64,000 nt of DNA from Coprococcus comes ATCC 27758 (GCF_025149785.1 NZ_CP102277.1:2480001-2544000), one strand, 5' to 3'. Positions 34,144-43,811 are shown, counted from the stretch's first letter. Numbers and translations are program-made. The notes: generated by a model from the sequence alone, not told the origin.

Positions 34144-35914
34144 GTTTCTCCTTTCCGTCATCCGGAATTTGGATTGTACACCGGGTTCCATTTTCTTCTG
34201 CCTCATAGTAAAACAGCACATCCTCTCCATATTTCAGCCGCAGTCTGGTCAGTACATTCACCACTCCATATCCGTGTTCCTTATCCTGGAAGCATTTTTT
34301 CGCCTCCAGAATCGGATGCCCGTTTAAGGCATTGATCTTTTCCATCATTTCCCGTTCAATCGGCTTCCCATTATTGAATACCACGATTTTCAGCTGGCTA
34401 TCCTCCCTCGCAATCTCAATCCGGATCAGACCATTCTCATAAATTTCGCAGAATCCGTACTTGATCGCATTCTCGACAAGTGGCTGCAAGATCAGCTTCA
34501 GCATCCACGTACTCTTCTCTTCCACCTTACACTCAATCTCATACCGGAACAGATTTGCATTCCGGATCTGTTGGATTTCCATATAACTCTTTACATTTTC
34601 CAGTTCGTCCTCCACCGTCACGATATCACTGCCCTTGCTGAGTGACAGACGCAGATATTTGGAAAGTGCCTGAATCATCTTCATGGTCGTCTCTTCTCCG
34701 TTTATCCGCGCAAGCATGTAAATTGTATCCAGCGTATTATAAAGGAAATGTGGGTTGATCTGTGCCAGAAGCATGTTCAACTCCGTCCGTCTGAGCACCC
34801 CTTCCTGTTCTTTGATCTCTGCCAGAAGATTCTCAATATTTTTTAGCATCTTATTGTAGGAATGTCCGATCTGATCCAGTTCTGTATTGGTATTCAGTTC
34901 AATCAGGCGACTGAAATCATTTCCGTCAAACTGTGTCATCTCTTCACTGATCTCCCGGATCGGACTGGTGAACCGCTTGGAAAAATAGATACTGAGCACA
35001 ACCGCTACCACTGCCACAAACAGATAAATCCCGATCAGCACCGTAAGTACCCTCATCGTTCCCTGCGTCATTACACTCGACGGAACGACTGTGAACACCG
35101 TCATTTCAGAGCTGCTTTCTTTGTAAATGGAGCAGACACCACCGCTCACTCTCCGGCTTTTTGCAAGGATACCGCTTGTTTCCTGTGCGCTGATCTTATA
35201 GACTTCCTGTTTTACCGCATCCGCAATCTTCGTCCCTTTCGGACACCAGACAGCGCATAAATTTCCCTCCTTATCCAGAATTCCGATCTGCACGTCATCT
35301 GTCATACTCCGATCCTTTCCAAGTATCGTTTCCAGAAAGCTGTCATTCATCTTGATAAGCAACAGCCCTGGTTTGCTGGCGTATTCCATACTGTGCACAT
35401 ACCTTCCGATAAACAATGCTTCTTTCTCCGTCCCAAACAGAGTATCCTTCGCCCAGAACCACTGTGTTTTCGCATAAGAATCTCCCATGTAATCTTCCAG
35501 ATGGCTGTCTGAAAAATCTTCATAATCAATATGCGAGTAGGATCTGGCATAAACATTATTTTTATTATCCACATAGCAGTATTCTGCCACATGATCCAGA
35601 TTCATATAGGCAAAATATTTCTGAAGGGAGTTCTTTTCCACATCTGCAAGTGAAGTTTTTTTCAGACTTTCCTGAACCTGATCGTAAGTAATACATTCTG
35701 CTGTCCCTTCATCCGCCTCTTTTGACAGTGTATCCAGAGCCAGCCCCATCTTCTCATTTAAAAATTCATATTTATCTGTAACCTCTGTGGTCAGACTCTG
35801 CCTTACATAAATCCAAACACCGATGCTTGACAGCAAAATTGCCAGCAACAACAGCCCCATTATATATCGAAGGTATTTTCTCTGTATTCCGGATTTAATC
35901 ACCCATTTCTTCAT
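34133..35914 (-). CDS. YesM/LytS-type sensor histidine kinase
   Basis: 593 residues. Membrane helix at about 14-36, extracytoplasmic Cache-like sensor (about 40-290), second helix (about 293-315), HAMP (ISEEMTQFDGNDF...), then the His_kinase domain with LLAQINPHFLYNTLDTIYML holding the phosphorylated His, and HATPase_c (LILQPLVENAIKYG). It partners the overlapping YesN-like regulator (4 bases) and controls carbohydrate uptake. The adjacent binding protein may deliver the ligand signal. Confidence 0.93.
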   Translation of the reverse strand: MKKWVIKSGIQRKYLRYIMGLLLLAILLSSIGVWIYVRQSLTTEVTDKYEFLNEKMGLALDTLSKEADEGTAECITYDQVQESLKKTSLADVEKNSLQKYFAYMNLDHVAEYCYVDNKNNVYARSYSHIDYEDFSDSHLEDYMGDSYAKTQWFWAKDTLFGTEKEALFIGRYVHSMEYASKPGLLLIKMNDSFLETILGKDRSMTDDVQIGILDKEGNLCAVWCPKGTKIADAVKQEVYKISAQETSGILAKSRRVSGGVCSIYKESSSEMTVFTVVPSSVMTQGTMRVLTVLIGIYLFVAVVAVVLSIYFSKRFTSPIREISEEMTQFDGNDFSRLIELNTNTELDQIGHSYNKMLKNIENLLAEIKEQEGVLRRTELNMLLAQINPHFLYNTLDTIYMLARINGEETTMKMIQALSKYLRLSLSKGSDIVTVEDELENVKSYMEIQQIRNANLFRYEIECKVEEKSTWMLKLILQPLVENAIKYGFCEIYENGLIRIEIAREDSQLKIVVFNNGKPIEREMMEKINALNGHPILEAKKCFQDKEHGYGVVNVLTRLRLKYGEDVLFYYEAEENGTRCTIQIPDDGKEKRDL

Positions 35915-37509
35915 TCTTCGTAATCCTTTTTGTATTCACTCGGTAATTTTCCTGTATATTCTTTAAATAAATGTGAAAAATAGGATGCATTGCTGATTCC
36001 CACCTGCTCACATACCGTTCCTATACTCTCACATCCATCCTGGATCAGCCTCTTTGCTTTCTCCATTCTCTGCTGTAAGAGATACTTTTTAAAGGTCATA
36101 TGAAATGTATTTTTAAATACACGCCCGAAATATACCGGATTCAGATAAATCTGCGTTGCCACCTGAACAATAGAAAGTTCTTCCTCCTGCAAATGCTCAC
36201 CGATATAAGAAAGTGCCACTGTCATATATTCCTTTGCACATTTATTTTCTCCGCTTTCTGCGTATTTTTCCCGTTCCTCAATTGCTTCTCCGAGGATCTT
36301 ATAACTGACATCTACCGCCTGTGCTGCTGTCAGACTCTCCATATTCGAATAATAATTCCGGAACTGTTTCTGCAGTTTTTCCGTCATTCCGTAAGTATCG
36401 TTCAGCATCATCTCCGCTTGCAGCATAACCTTATGTATATAACGGATCTGTAACTCTTCCTCATGTGGAAGTGCGTAGATCAACGCAATAAAAGCCTGTT
36501 TTAACTCTTTAAACGCATTCTTCCGAACAGCATTGACGATCGTAAGTCCTGCCTCTTCACAATCACTTTTTGCCGCTTTTTCTTCCTTTTTCACAGGTAT
36601 GGAAAAAGTATTCTCATTTGTGGCACTGCTGCAGATTGGCTCGAAAAGTCCCTGCGCCTCTTCGTAACTTCGGCGGATTCCATCCAGTCCTTTATACGGT
36701 TTGGAAATCGATGCAGTAACCGGACTTTTCTGTTCCCTTTTAACCTGTTCCAGAATCTGCGCAATCTCGCGCACTGTCGCATTTTCCTTTGTCTTGATCA
36801 GAAATACATGACAACCTTCTGCCTTTTCAAAATGCCAGAAAAAATACCGCTCTGAAAACATTTCTTCCAGAGATTGTATCAATTCCAGCCTGGCTGCTTC
36901 GTAATTCAGTGCATCCGTAATCTTATATGTAAGATCAAGATCCACACACATTGCAATAAAACGGTCGCCCTCTTCGATCACATCTTTCAAGATCGCAAAT
37001 ACTTCCTGCATTTTTTCATAGGAAATTTTATTCTGTAAATATTTCTGTACAACAACCTGAAGAAAACTGGTGGAATCTTTTCGGATCATATTTTCCCAGC
37101 TTTCATAACGCTCTTCGCTCTCCAGTTTCTCCATACAGGTCTGGTATGCGCCCTGCATGGTCTCCTGCAGTTTATCTTCCTCGATTGGTTTCAGCAGATA
37201 TGCATATGCACCAAGATCACACGCCTGCTGTGCATAATTAAAATCACGGTATGCACTGAGCACAATAAAAACCGGATCCAGCTCTGTCTTCTGGATCTCT
37301 TCCATCACCATCAGACCGGAAACCTGTTTCATCCGGATATCCGTCAGTACGACATGGGGCTTCACTTTTTTGATCACTTCGATTGCCTGCTCCCCACTCT
37401 GTGCCTGACCGGCAACTTCAAATCCCATCTCATTCCAGTTGTACGTCTTAACCAGTCCCTGCAGAAGGATTGGTTCGTCATCTACAATCACAAGTTTTAA
37501 TAATTTCAT
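35911..37509 (-). CDS. YesN-type response regulator with AraC DNA-binding domain
   Basis: 532 residues. Receiver domain with DDEP (10-13), phosphoacceptor Asp57 (VVLTDIRMKQVSGL) and YLLKPIEEDKL; a long middle region (about 130-420); C-terminal AraC double helix-turn-helix (LSIVQVATQIYLNPVYFGRVF, then IGTVCEQVGISNASYFSHLFKEYTGKLPSEY). First gene of the operon, with promoter 37551-37579 and three phased repeats just upstream, fitting positive autoregulation. Regulates the adjacent sugar transporter by inference. Confidence 0.93.
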   Translation of the reverse strand: MKLLKLVIVDDEPILLQGLVKTYNWNEMGFEVAGQAQSGEQAIEVIKKVKPHVVLTDIRMKQVSGLMVMEEIQKTELDPVFIVLSAYRDFNYAQQACDLGAYAYLLKPIEEDKLQETMQGAYQTCMEKLESEERYESWENMIRKDSTSFLQVVVQKYLQNKISYEKMQEVFAILKDVIEEGDRFIAMCVDLDLTYKITDALNYEAARLELIQSLEEMFSERYFFWHFEKAEGCHVFLIKTKENATVREIAQILEQVKREQKSPVTASISKPYKGLDGIRRSYEEAQGLFEPICSSATNENTFSIPVKKEEKAAKSDCEEAGLTIVNAVRKNAFKELKQAFIALIYALPHEEELQIRYIHKVMLQAEMMLNDTYGMTEKLQKQFRNYYSNMESLTAAQAVDVSYKILGEAIEEREKYAESGENKCAKEYMTVALSYIGEHLQEEELSIVQVATQIYLNPVYFGRVFKNTFHMTFKKYLLQQRMEKAKRLIQDGCESIGTVCEQVGISNASYFSHLFKEYTGKLPSEYKKDYEE

Positions 37510-37550
37510 ACCATTTTCCCCATTCCTGATAATCTTCCTACTTCTTATTT

Positions 37551-37579
37551 TAGATAAGACATGATAAAGAATTTATCAA
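37551..37579 (-). promoter_or_regulatory. Promoter of the YesN-YesM operon
   Basis: Read on minus, TTGATA (37579-37574), 17 bases, TATCTA (37556-37551). The -10 is poor, consistent with activation. Confidence 0.5.
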
Positions 37580-37631
37580 AAACTATACTTTTGATGCAAA
37601 AAATCATACTTTTACCAAAAATTATACATTT
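37577..37631 (-). promoter_or_regulatory. Three phased direct repeats upstream of the YesN-like gene
   Basis: CAAAAACTATACTTTT (37577), CAAAAAATCATACTTTT (37597) and CAAAAATTATACATTT (37616) recur every 19-20 bases, about two helical turns, abutting the -35. Typical arrangement for AraC-type activators. Confidence 0.65.
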
Positions 37632-37661
37632 CGGAAAAATAAATAGCAAGAAATTAAAAAA

Positions 37662-38003
37662 AGCTGTTACATGATCGATATGATCAGATCCGGTTGCAAG
37701 TGATGATAAAATCGTGGTATCAGAAAGCGGTGAACAATGATCTCCAAAGCATCCTCCACCCATTACAGCTGCTATTGTAGCATATACGACCGGTGTTAAA
37801 GCTCCACCAGATATATTCAGAGCCATCTGTACACAGATTGGTGTAACAATCGCATAGGTTCCCCATGAAGTTCCTGTAAAGAATGCAATAAAAGCAGATA
37901 CTACAAAAGTCAATGTCATAAGGATCGTCGGTGTCATCCAGCTTTCTGTAATAGAAATTACATAATCTGCAGTTCCTTCGGAATCTCCTATAAAAAAAAA
38001 GCT
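37662..38003 (-). pseudogene. NhaC-family Na+/H+ antiporter, internal fragment
   Basis: The frame encodes ADYVISITESWMTPTILMTL, then FFTGTSWGTYAIVTPICVQMAL and GGGCFGDHCSPLSDTTILSSLA-TGSDHIDHV, an NhaC-type antiporter core usually near residues 330-440 of a protein of about 450-500. Both ends are missing: there is no membrane N-terminus, and after DHIDHVTA the reading degenerates into low-complexity sequence. A remnant of a deleted gene. Confidence 0.75.
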
Positions 38004-38043
38004 GGCAGACAAATGTATTTTTTCTCATCTGTCTGTCAGCTTT
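37997..38043 (-). terminator. Strong terminator of the giant surface protein gene
   Basis: AAAGCTGGCAGACAAATG pairs with CATCTGTCTGTCAGCTTT with small mismatches; on minus ten T follow. Confidence 0.85.
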
Positions 38044-38091
38044 CTAATTCTTATTCTAATTTGATTCTTTGTTACAAATTATCGTATAGTC

Positions 38092-41000
38092 TTATTTTCT
38101 TTTTCTGCGTTTCCAGGCAAAGCCGCCCATACCTGCTCCGAGCGAAGAAACTGCAAGTCCAAGCCAGCCAAGTACACTTGCCGGATCTCCTGTTTTTACA
38201 GAATCGTTTCCGCTTGTCTTGGATCCATTGGTTGTACCATCTGTCTTCTTTACAGATGAGCTGCCTTTCTTTACAAGTGCTTTGATCGCTTTGTTCAGGC
38301 TGTTTGTTGCATTATCTACTGCTTCCTGGCTTTCTTTTGCTTCCAGTGCTTTCTGGGCATCTGAAAGTGCGCTCTGCAGTGCTTTCCAGCTATCTGCTGT
38401 GTAATCTGCTTCTTTAAGCGCTTTTGCATCTGCAATTGCTTTTTCAAGAGAAGCAGTATTGATTGCAACCGGTTCTTCTTCAGCTTTAACCAGTGCATCT
38501 TTTGCTGCATTTAAAGCAGCAAGTGCCTGATCAACTGCATCCTGACTTTCCTTTGCTTCCAGTGCAGTACGTGCGCTCTGCAGTGCTGCCTGGTATACAC
38601 TCCAGCTTTCTGCTGTGTAGTCTGCTTCTTTAAGGTTATCAGCTTCTGCAATTGCAGCTTCCAGTGCTGTTGTATCAACCTCTGCCGGTGCCGGAGTCTC
38701 TGCTATCTTGTAAGTAAATGTAAGAGGAGTTGTATAACCTGTTGAAGCTACTGTAATCTGGAATTCCGTTCCAGCTACCGCATCCTTAAACGGATCTGCA
38801 TCTGTCTTGATCGTACCATCCTTATTGATAATAACTACGGAGCCTCTTCCACTTGCTGCATAATCTTTACCATTTACATTTACAGAAGTAATATTTCCAA
38901 GATAAGCTTTAAGCGCATCTGTGTCAAATCCTTTTGCCTCTACAAGTTTCTTATTCTCTTCATCATATGCTGCAGGCATATCTTTTGTTGTCAATGTAAA
39001 TGTTGTAACAACATCTGCATATTTCTTGTTCTTATCTTTAATTGTGAGGGTATATTTTCCAGGTTTTACAGAAGCTGCTGCTCTGCTCTCTGTCGCTGCT
39101 TTAAAAGTCAGTACTTTACCTTCTACCGACACATCCAGTCCATCCACACTGTATTCCGGTTTAAATTCATCTGGAAGCTGTACATTGATTTTAGTCTTGC
39201 CTGCTGTAATGTCTGCATCGGCGACTTTCACTTTTGTAATCTCTGATTTTACAGGAACATAGATATCTGCGATATCCATTGTATACACACCATTTGTTGT
39301 ATAATACTCAATGCTGTCAATGGTCTTGCCCATCATAGATTTGTAATGTCCAGATGATGTCGGGCAACCATGTACTTGACTTGTAAATCCGGTACTCCAT
39401 GCGAGTTTCGTACCTAACCAGATATTTTCTAAATGACGCATACCATAAGCGGTTCCGTCGGTTGTCTTTACTACAACTGCATTTACATTGTCTGATGTGA
39501 TTTCTTCTGGAAGTCCATCAAGATCAAGCTCGTAATCTCCATAAGATGATTCGGTTGAAAGTTTTGCTGTAACTCCTTCTACCTTCGTTGCTTCCTGACC
39601 TTTTACTTCACTGAACACAAGTTTTCCATCTGCATCGACAGAAACTTCTTTATAGTTTGCCGGTGCTTCTGTAAGTGGATAGTATGCATAAGATGCATTT
39701 TCAAATAATGTGTCTTTTCCAGTCAGTGTTGTGGTAGTTGTCTGTCCTCTGTTTGTAACTGTAATTTCTACGGAATCATCGTCTTTCACTTCTTTGTATT
39801 TTGAAAGATCTACCGAAGGGTCTACTTTTACAGCATAAGTGATACCATCAATACTGGATCCATCTGCATTTTCATGGTATGATCCACCTGCAAGACCTTT
39901 GGTTCTGGTCTTGTTCTTTGTCGCAGAAGTAAATGCATCTACCTTAGTATCATTACCTGTTGTTTCAGCTTTGTAGAATTCTGCGTATGGGATGTTCATG
40001 AGAACATATTTATCTGCTTTCACAAGTGCCTCAATTGCTGCTGTCATATGGAGCGTTTGCTCTTTCACAGCTGACTGTAACGGATTCTCCTGTGCAAGAA
40101 GCTCTTTCGATTCTTCCAGTTCACTTATCATCTTATCCCAGCTGTCTTTTGTATAATCAGATTCGTTTAATGCACTTGCTTCATCAATTTTGTCCTGTAA
40201 TGCTTTGATATCTTCTTTGGTTGCAGTTTTTGGTGCCGCAAGATTTTCTGTTCCGATCTTGAAACTATAGCTGTAATCTGCATAACCAAGTCCATAGACT
40301 GTCAGTTTCCAGTAACCTGTACCATCCGTTCCTTCCGGAAGCTGGCATCTGAGAGAGTCTGTCAGTCCAAGCTGGATTCCATTAGATTTATGCATCCAGT
40401 TATCTGCCGCAAATTTTGTTCCAAATGTTCTTACCGGTGTTGTATAGCTTGCATCATCTCCATAATAGGTCCATTCAACAGCCTGCATCGCAGAACCAAG
40501 CCCACCATAGTTTCCATTTAAATCTACACGGATAAATTCTCCAAAACTTCCCACATCTTTTGTCTCTCTGACATTCGGTGTGATATCAGCTGCCACTGCC
40601 AGTTGTGTGTCTTTTAATCCGGAATAGGAACCTGTTGTTCTTTCAGAAAATGTAAAGCTTCCATCATCCTGCTTTTCGGCGGTCTTAAGGCCATTTGTAT
40701 TTGGGGTTACATCTGCAATTGCTGTGTAAGACTGAAGCTGATTTTCAGAAAATCCTCCACTTAATGTGCCTCCGTTTTCCACAACTGCATATTCTTCTTG
40801 TAATGCATTCAGATCTGCTGTTTTTACTTTAACCGGAACATATTTGATACCTGTTACTTTATAATCAGCCTGGATAAATGAGCTTCCGTCCTCAGCAGTA
40901 AACACTGCTTTTTTATCTTCATTGGTTGATCTCGTATAAACACTTCCGTCTGACATTACAGCTTTTCCGTCTGCATTCCAGTATGCGAGCTCATATTTGT

Positions 41001-43212
41001 TTCCATTTGTATCTTCAATAACTGCACTACACTGGAAACTGCCTCGATGCAATCCATGATTTGCTGTTGCTCTTGTTACTGCATCAAAAGCACCCTTGTC
41101 ATACTCGTTACGAGAATCTACATCAGAAGAAGATCCTGTATCACCTGCTGCATAGACACCTTCTTTTGCCCAGTATTCAGACCAGCTCATACCAACATAA
41201 ACATAAGAATACTCACTTTTTTCTTCCGGTACTTTATAAGTAAATGTATATGCCTGATAACCGTCTTCTGCGATTGTTACAGCAAATGCTTCTCCTGCTT
41301 TTGCATCTTTAAATGCATCCTTTGAAAGATCCAGTTTTCCGTCTTCTGTAATTAGTTTTACTCCTTTTTTTCCGGAAGCTGCATATTCTTTTCCATTCAC
41401 AGTTACTGATGTAATATTTTTTAAATATGTCTGGAATTCTTCTTCATCAACACCATCCGCTTTCACCACAGCCGGATCTTCGTCATTTTCATTATATTTT
41501 GCCGGCATTGTTTCTGTATAAGCATTAAATGTTGTGGAGATTGGTGCATAATTTCCATTCCTATCGCTAAGCGTAACTGTATATCTACCTTTTGCAAGTG
41601 CTTTCTTAAAATTAATTGTTCTTGTAGTTGTCTTGCCATCTGATTTGATCTCAACAGAATATGCATCTTCATCGATTCCATCAATTTTATATTCTTCTTC
41701 AAAATCATTCGGAAGTCCACTTACCGTTATAGCTGTTTTTTCTGATTTCACAGATACATCTTCTACTGATACTTCTCCGTCAAATTTCTTTGCAACTTTC
41801 TGATCCATCGGAATTTCATAAATACCAGCATCTGTATAGTAAGTTACCTTATTGATTGTCTGTCCCATCATGGCAGCGTAGTCTTTATAATTAAGGTTGT
41901 TTCCTTTTGATTGTGTTACAAATCCGGTACTCCATGCAAGTTCTTTGTTTTTCCAGATATTTTCCAGATGACGAAGTCCATATTTGCTGCCTTCCTCGGT
42001 ACTGATTACTACACCATATACAGTTTTAATCTCTGACGGAAGTCCGCTTATATTTAACTGATAATCACCATATCTTGATGAAGTTGAAAATTTTGTTGTG
42101 GCATCTGATAAAGTCTGTACCTTTGCTCCTTTTATTTCACCAAAACTCAGGCTTCCATCAGAATTTACTGTTGCTTCTTTATAGTAGGATGGTGCTTCAC
42201 TTAAAACATAGTAGGAATAGCTTGCGCTTTCAAATAATGCATCCTTTCCAGTATAGGTTGTTGTCGCTTCGCCTGCTTTTGACTGTGTAGTAATATCAAC
42301 TTTACTCTCGTCTGTAATCTGTGTATATTTTTCAAGGGAAGAGGCATCACTGATCTTAACTGGGAAAGTTACACCTGTAATATCCGATCCATCACTGTTT
42401 ACATGATAAGATCCTGCTACAAGTGTTCCTCTCGTTTTCTGCTTTGTTGCTGATGAAACAGCATCCGCACCTGTCACACCATCTGCTTTGTAAAAATCAG
42501 CATATGGAATGTTCATTAACACATAGACTTCTTTCTGTACATCTGGAGTTTTTGCTTCAAGTGCATTCATTGCATCCGTTAAAGCTTTTGCTGCTGCATC
42601 GACTGTTGCCTGAGATTCTTTTGCAGTAAAAACATTTTTTGCTGCTGTCAGCTTTTCCTGCATATTACTCCATGACTCTGCAGTATAATCTTCCTCTTTA
42701 TCTTTAAGTGCCTCCGCCGATGCAATTGCACCACTTAACGCTGTCGTATCTACTGTTACTTCAGTTGATGCTGCCGGAGCAGACTGAATCGCTTCAAGCG
42801 CAGCTGCTTTAACTGCCGTTGCTGTACATGTAGCACCAGTCTTTGTATCCCAACCGTTTATTGTATCTTCTGTCGCATCTTTATCTTTTAGTAATGTGTT
42901 GATTCCTTTTGACTTATTATAAGCCTTGTTAAAATAAGAGTCATTAGTAGTTGAATCATATCCATTCTTAGGCGTAACCGTAATATTTGAAAATTTCCCA
43001 TCGGAAACAGTAAGGCTTACCTCCACATCATACTCATCCCAATCATTTTCATCATCCGGATTATTAACAACATGCTTTGTTGCTGTATAAGTTCCATCCT
43101 TTGCAACTACACTACCTGATGCCGCAAACACCGTCGACGGACAAAGTCCCGCTACCATCGACATTGCCACAGCCATCGTCATAGCCTTTGTCTTAATCGT
43201 TCCCTTTCCCAT
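38092..43212 (-). CDS. Giant surface protein with FMN-binding-like, FIVAR and Tp47-type modules
   Basis: 1706 residues. Signal peptide 1-31 (ending VFAAS). Residues 36-145 resemble an FMN-binding domain (DGTYTA..., then WDTKTGATCTA at 121-131, matching the flavinylation consensus D-x-x-[ST]-G-A-T with Thr128). FIVAR repeats follow at about 154-221, 998-1065, 1512-1578 and 1585-1650. Three larger modules begin YVLMNIPYADFYKA (229), YVYVGMSWSEYWAKEG (671) and YVLMNIPYAEFYKAE (1069), as in proteins annotated with a penicillin-binding Tp47 domain. The end is SVKTGD, a hydrophobic helix and WKRRKRK, a sortase-like anchor without LPXTG. Translation starts at an ATG with AAGGAGG. Last gene of the flavin locus; likely a cell-surface electron-transfer or binding protein. 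Confidence 0.85.
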   Translation of the reverse strand: MGKGTIKTKAMTMAVAMSMVAGLCPSTVFAASGSVVAKDGTYTATKHVVNNPDDENDWDEYDVEVSLTVSDGKFSNITVTPKNGYDSTTNDSYFNKAYNKSKGINTLLKDKDATEDTINGWDTKTGATCTATAVKAAALEAIQSAPAASTEVTVDTTALSGAIASAEALKDKEEDYTAESWSNMQEKLTAAKNVFTAKESQATVDAAAKALTDAMNALEAKTPDVQKEVYVLMNIPYADFYKADGVTGADAVSSATKQKTRGTLVAGSYHVNSDGSDITGVTFPVKISDASSLEKYTQITDESKVDITTQSKAGEATTTYTGKDALFESASYSYYVLSEAPSYYKEATVNSDGSLSFGEIKGAKVQTLSDATTKFSTSSRYGDYQLNISGLPSEIKTVYGVVISTEEGSKYGLRHLENIWKNKELAWSTGFVTQSKGNNLNYKDYAAMMGQTINKVTYYTDAGIYEIPMDQKVAKKFDGEVSVEDVSVKSEKTAITVSGLPNDFEEEYKIDGIDEDAYSVEIKSDGKTTTRTINFKKALAKGRYTVTLSDRNGNYAPISTTFNAYTETMPAKYNENDEDPAVVKADGVDEEEFQTYLKNITSVTVNGKEYAASGKKGVKLITEDGKLDLSKDAFKDAKAGEAFAVTIAEDGYQAYTFTYKVPEEKSEYSYVYVGMSWSEYWAKEGVYAAGDTGSSSDVDSRNEYDKGAFDAVTRATANHGLHRGSFQCSAVIEDTNGNKYELAYWNADGKAVMSDGSVYTRSTNEDKKAVFTAEDGSSFIQADYKVTGIKYVPVKVKTADLNALQEEYAVVENGGTLSGGFSENQLQSYTAIADVTPNTNGLKTAEKQDDGSFTFSERTTGSYSGLKDTQLAVAADITPNVRETKDVGSFGEFIRVDLNGNYGGLGSAMQAVEWTYYGDDASYTTPVRTFGTKFAADNWMHKSNGIQLGLTDSLRCQLPEGTDGTGYWKLTVYGLGYADYSYSFKIGTENLAAPKTATKEDIKALQDKIDEASALNESDYTKDSWDKMISELEESKELLAQENPLQSAVKEQTLHMTAAIEALVKADKYVLMNIPYAEFYKAETTGNDTKVDAFTSATKNKTRTKGLAGGSYHENADGSSIDGITYAVKVDPSVDLSKYKEVKDDDSVEITVTNRGQTTTTTLTGKDTLFENASYAYYPLTEAPANYKEVSVDADGKLVFSEVKGQEATKVEGVTAKLSTESSYGDYELDLDGLPEEITSDNVNAVVVKTTDGTAYGMRHLENIWLGTKLAWSTGFTSQVHGCPTSSGHYKSMMGKTIDSIEYYTTNGVYTMDIADIYVPVKSEITKVKVADADITAGKTKINVQLPDEFKPEYSVDGLDVSVEGKVLTFKAATESRAAASVKPGKYTLTIKDKNKKYADVVTTFTLTTKDMPAAYDEENKKLVEAKGFDTDALKAYLGNITSVNVNGKDYAASGRGSVVIINKDGTIKTDADPFKDAVAGTEFQITVASTGYTTPLTFTYKIAETPAPAEVDTTALEAAIAEADNLKEADYTAESWSVYQAALQSARTALEAKESQDAVDQALAALNAAKDALVKAEEEPVAINTASLEKAIADAKALKEADYTADSWKALQSALSDAQKALEAKESQEAVDNATNSLNKAIKALVKKGSSSVKKTDGTTNGSKTSGNDSVKTGDPASVLGWLGLAVSSLGAGMGGFAWKRRKRK

Positions 43213-43244
43213 AATTACCTCCTTGTTGTTGATAATATTTATTA

Positions 43245-43268
43245 TTAAGTTAGTTTTTGCTAACCTAT
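43245..43268. promoter_or_regulatory. Inverted-repeat operator upstream of the giant gene
   Basis: Plus-strand TTAAGTTAG, 6 bases, CTAACCTAT. On minus it reads ATAGGTTAG...CTAACTTAA, whose half-sites resemble those bound by DtxR/IdeR-type metal regulators (TTAGGTTAG / CTAACCTAA), though the spacing is wider than their usual 19-bp site. Similar half-sites flank the apbE promoter. Confidence 0.5.
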
Positions 43269-43280
43269 AATCAAAAAAAT

Positions 43281-43796
43281 TTAAACCATCTGTGCTGCTC
43301 TCTCCGATTCTCTTTTTACAATCGGAAGCAGCTTTTTACTTATCATTCCCATCACGAATCCGGTCACTGTACCGGCGATCAGAAGTGCCGGCAGATAATA
43401 AACCAGTTTCAGATTCTCTACCACAATGGATGCCACGATGATCTGACCGATATTGTGTGACACGCCTCCGGCGATACTGACTCCGGCTACGGAAAATCCT
43501 TTCAGCCTCTTCATCAGTGCCATAACCAGAAAGCTTAAGATTCCTCCGGCAAGACTGTAAATGATCGACATTCCATTTCCAAATAAAAAGCCGGTCAGCA
43601 GGATCCGCATGACTACCACCAGAAATACTTCCGGAAGCTCCAGGAAGTACAACCCGGTCACAGTCACCAGATTGGCAACTCCGAGCTTCATTCCCGGTAT
43701 CCCGAAATTGATCGGTATTAAGCTTTCTACATAACTGAATATCATCGCCAGTGCAACCAGCATTGCCATATTGGCAAGTTTTCTGTTTTTATTCAT
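43281..43796 (-). CDS. Gx transporter family / HepS1-like membrane protein
   Basis: 171 residues, five to six membrane segments. MLVALAMIFSYVESLIPINFGIPGMKLGVANLV and GGVSHNIGQIIVASIVVENLKLVYYLPALLIAG match the Gx family (also annotated as heptaprenyl diphosphate synthase component I), related to S-components of ECF transporters. Members recur beside NusG-domain-II proteins, FMN-binding proteins and ApbE in flavin-based electron-transfer loci. Exact role unknown, perhaps quinone or flavin handling. It follows the NusG-II gene by 15 bases. Confidence 0.82.
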   Translation of the reverse strand: MNKNRKLANMAMLVALAMIFSYVESLIPINFGIPGMKLGVANLVTVTGLYFLELPEVFLVVVMRILLTGFLFGNGMSIIYSLAGGILSFLVMALMKRLKGFSVAGVSIAGGVSHNIGQIIVASIVVENLKLVYYLPALLIAGTVTGFVMGMISKKLLPIVKRESERAAQMV

Positions 43797-43811
43797 CTGC
43801 TATTCCCTTTA

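Noticed and set aside
38092-43212. Internal DNA repeats in the giant gene as a mobile element or CRISPR-like array
   Set aside because: The repeats are diverged protein modules (FIVAR and YVLMNIPY types) in one frame, with no regular spacer pattern.
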